Below, in pieces: positions 5,462 through 5,469 of a DNA stretch of 5,469 nt (positions are counted from its first letter, which is position 1; the number at the start of each line of letters is the position of its first letter). Source of the stretch: JANWZL01 sp037445185. GTDB lineage: Bacteria > Pseudomonadota > Gammaproteobacteria > Burkholderiales > Thiobacillaceae. The notes below the pieces were generated by a model that was given only the letters and a program-made list of their open reading frames with translations, ran no database searches and had not been told where the DNA came from. The position numbers and the translations under genes were made by a program. Location of the stretch: positions 1 to 5,469 of the forward strand of contig JBBIKZ010000145.1 of assembly GCA_037445185.1 (NCBI GenBank), written 5' to 3'.

Positions 5462-5469
5462 ATTATCCT
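5462..5469 (-). promoter_or_regulatory. AGGATAAT: possible ribosome binding site or -10 box before the minus operon
   Basis: On minus, AGGA (5469-5466) lies ten bases before the ATG, a rather long Shine-Dalgarno spacing. The overlapping GATAAT (5467-5462) resembles a -10 box and would place the transcript start close to the ATG itself. The window ends here, so a -35 box cannot be checked. The two readings exclude each other in function. Confidence 0.35.

Overview
The window is GC-rich and almost fully coding, with long shadow frames behind every gene. It looks like a chromosomal segment of a GC-rich proteobacterium. A beta- or gammaproteobacterium, possibly a sulfur oxidiser, is my best guess. 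That guess rests on remembered resemblance of several of the proteins and not on any marker gene here.

Left part, + strand: a large helical-repeat (TPR-like solenoid) protein enters from the left edge and ends at 1838. It has about sixteen degenerate repeats of roughly 33-36 residues. A strong intrinsic terminator at 1860-1883 follows, only five bases before the Shine-Dalgarno sequence of the next gene. That gene, 1900-3159, encodes a 419-residue protein with an N-terminal membrane anchor. It is probably periplasmic and belongs to no family I can name.

Middle, 3160-3544: a 385-base stretch between convergent genes with no convincing gene. It is unusually rich in hairpins, including a perfect 10-bp inverted repeat. 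On the minus strand its right end is a TAACAGGCCGTTGAAAAAC-type sequence that begins with the stop codon of the minus-strand gene. I read it as a non-coding element: a degenerate mobile-element or dispersed repeat, or less likely a structured RNA.

Right part, minus strand, read from right to left: three genes with overlapping ends form a tight operon. The order is a 90-residue protein resembling the AF1514/DUF5619 type (5183-5455), an unrecognised 140-residue protein ending in a CxxC motif (4761-5183), and a polysaccharide pyruvyl transferase-family protein (3545-4768). The overlaps are one base (TGATG) and eight bases (GTGGCTGA), so translation is probably coupled. The last gene suggests cell-surface glycan modification. 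How the two small proteins contribute is unknown.

I saw no tRNA, rRNA, CRISPR array, transposase or phage gene. The least explained parts are the hairpin-rich intergenic element and the three-gene minus-strand operon.
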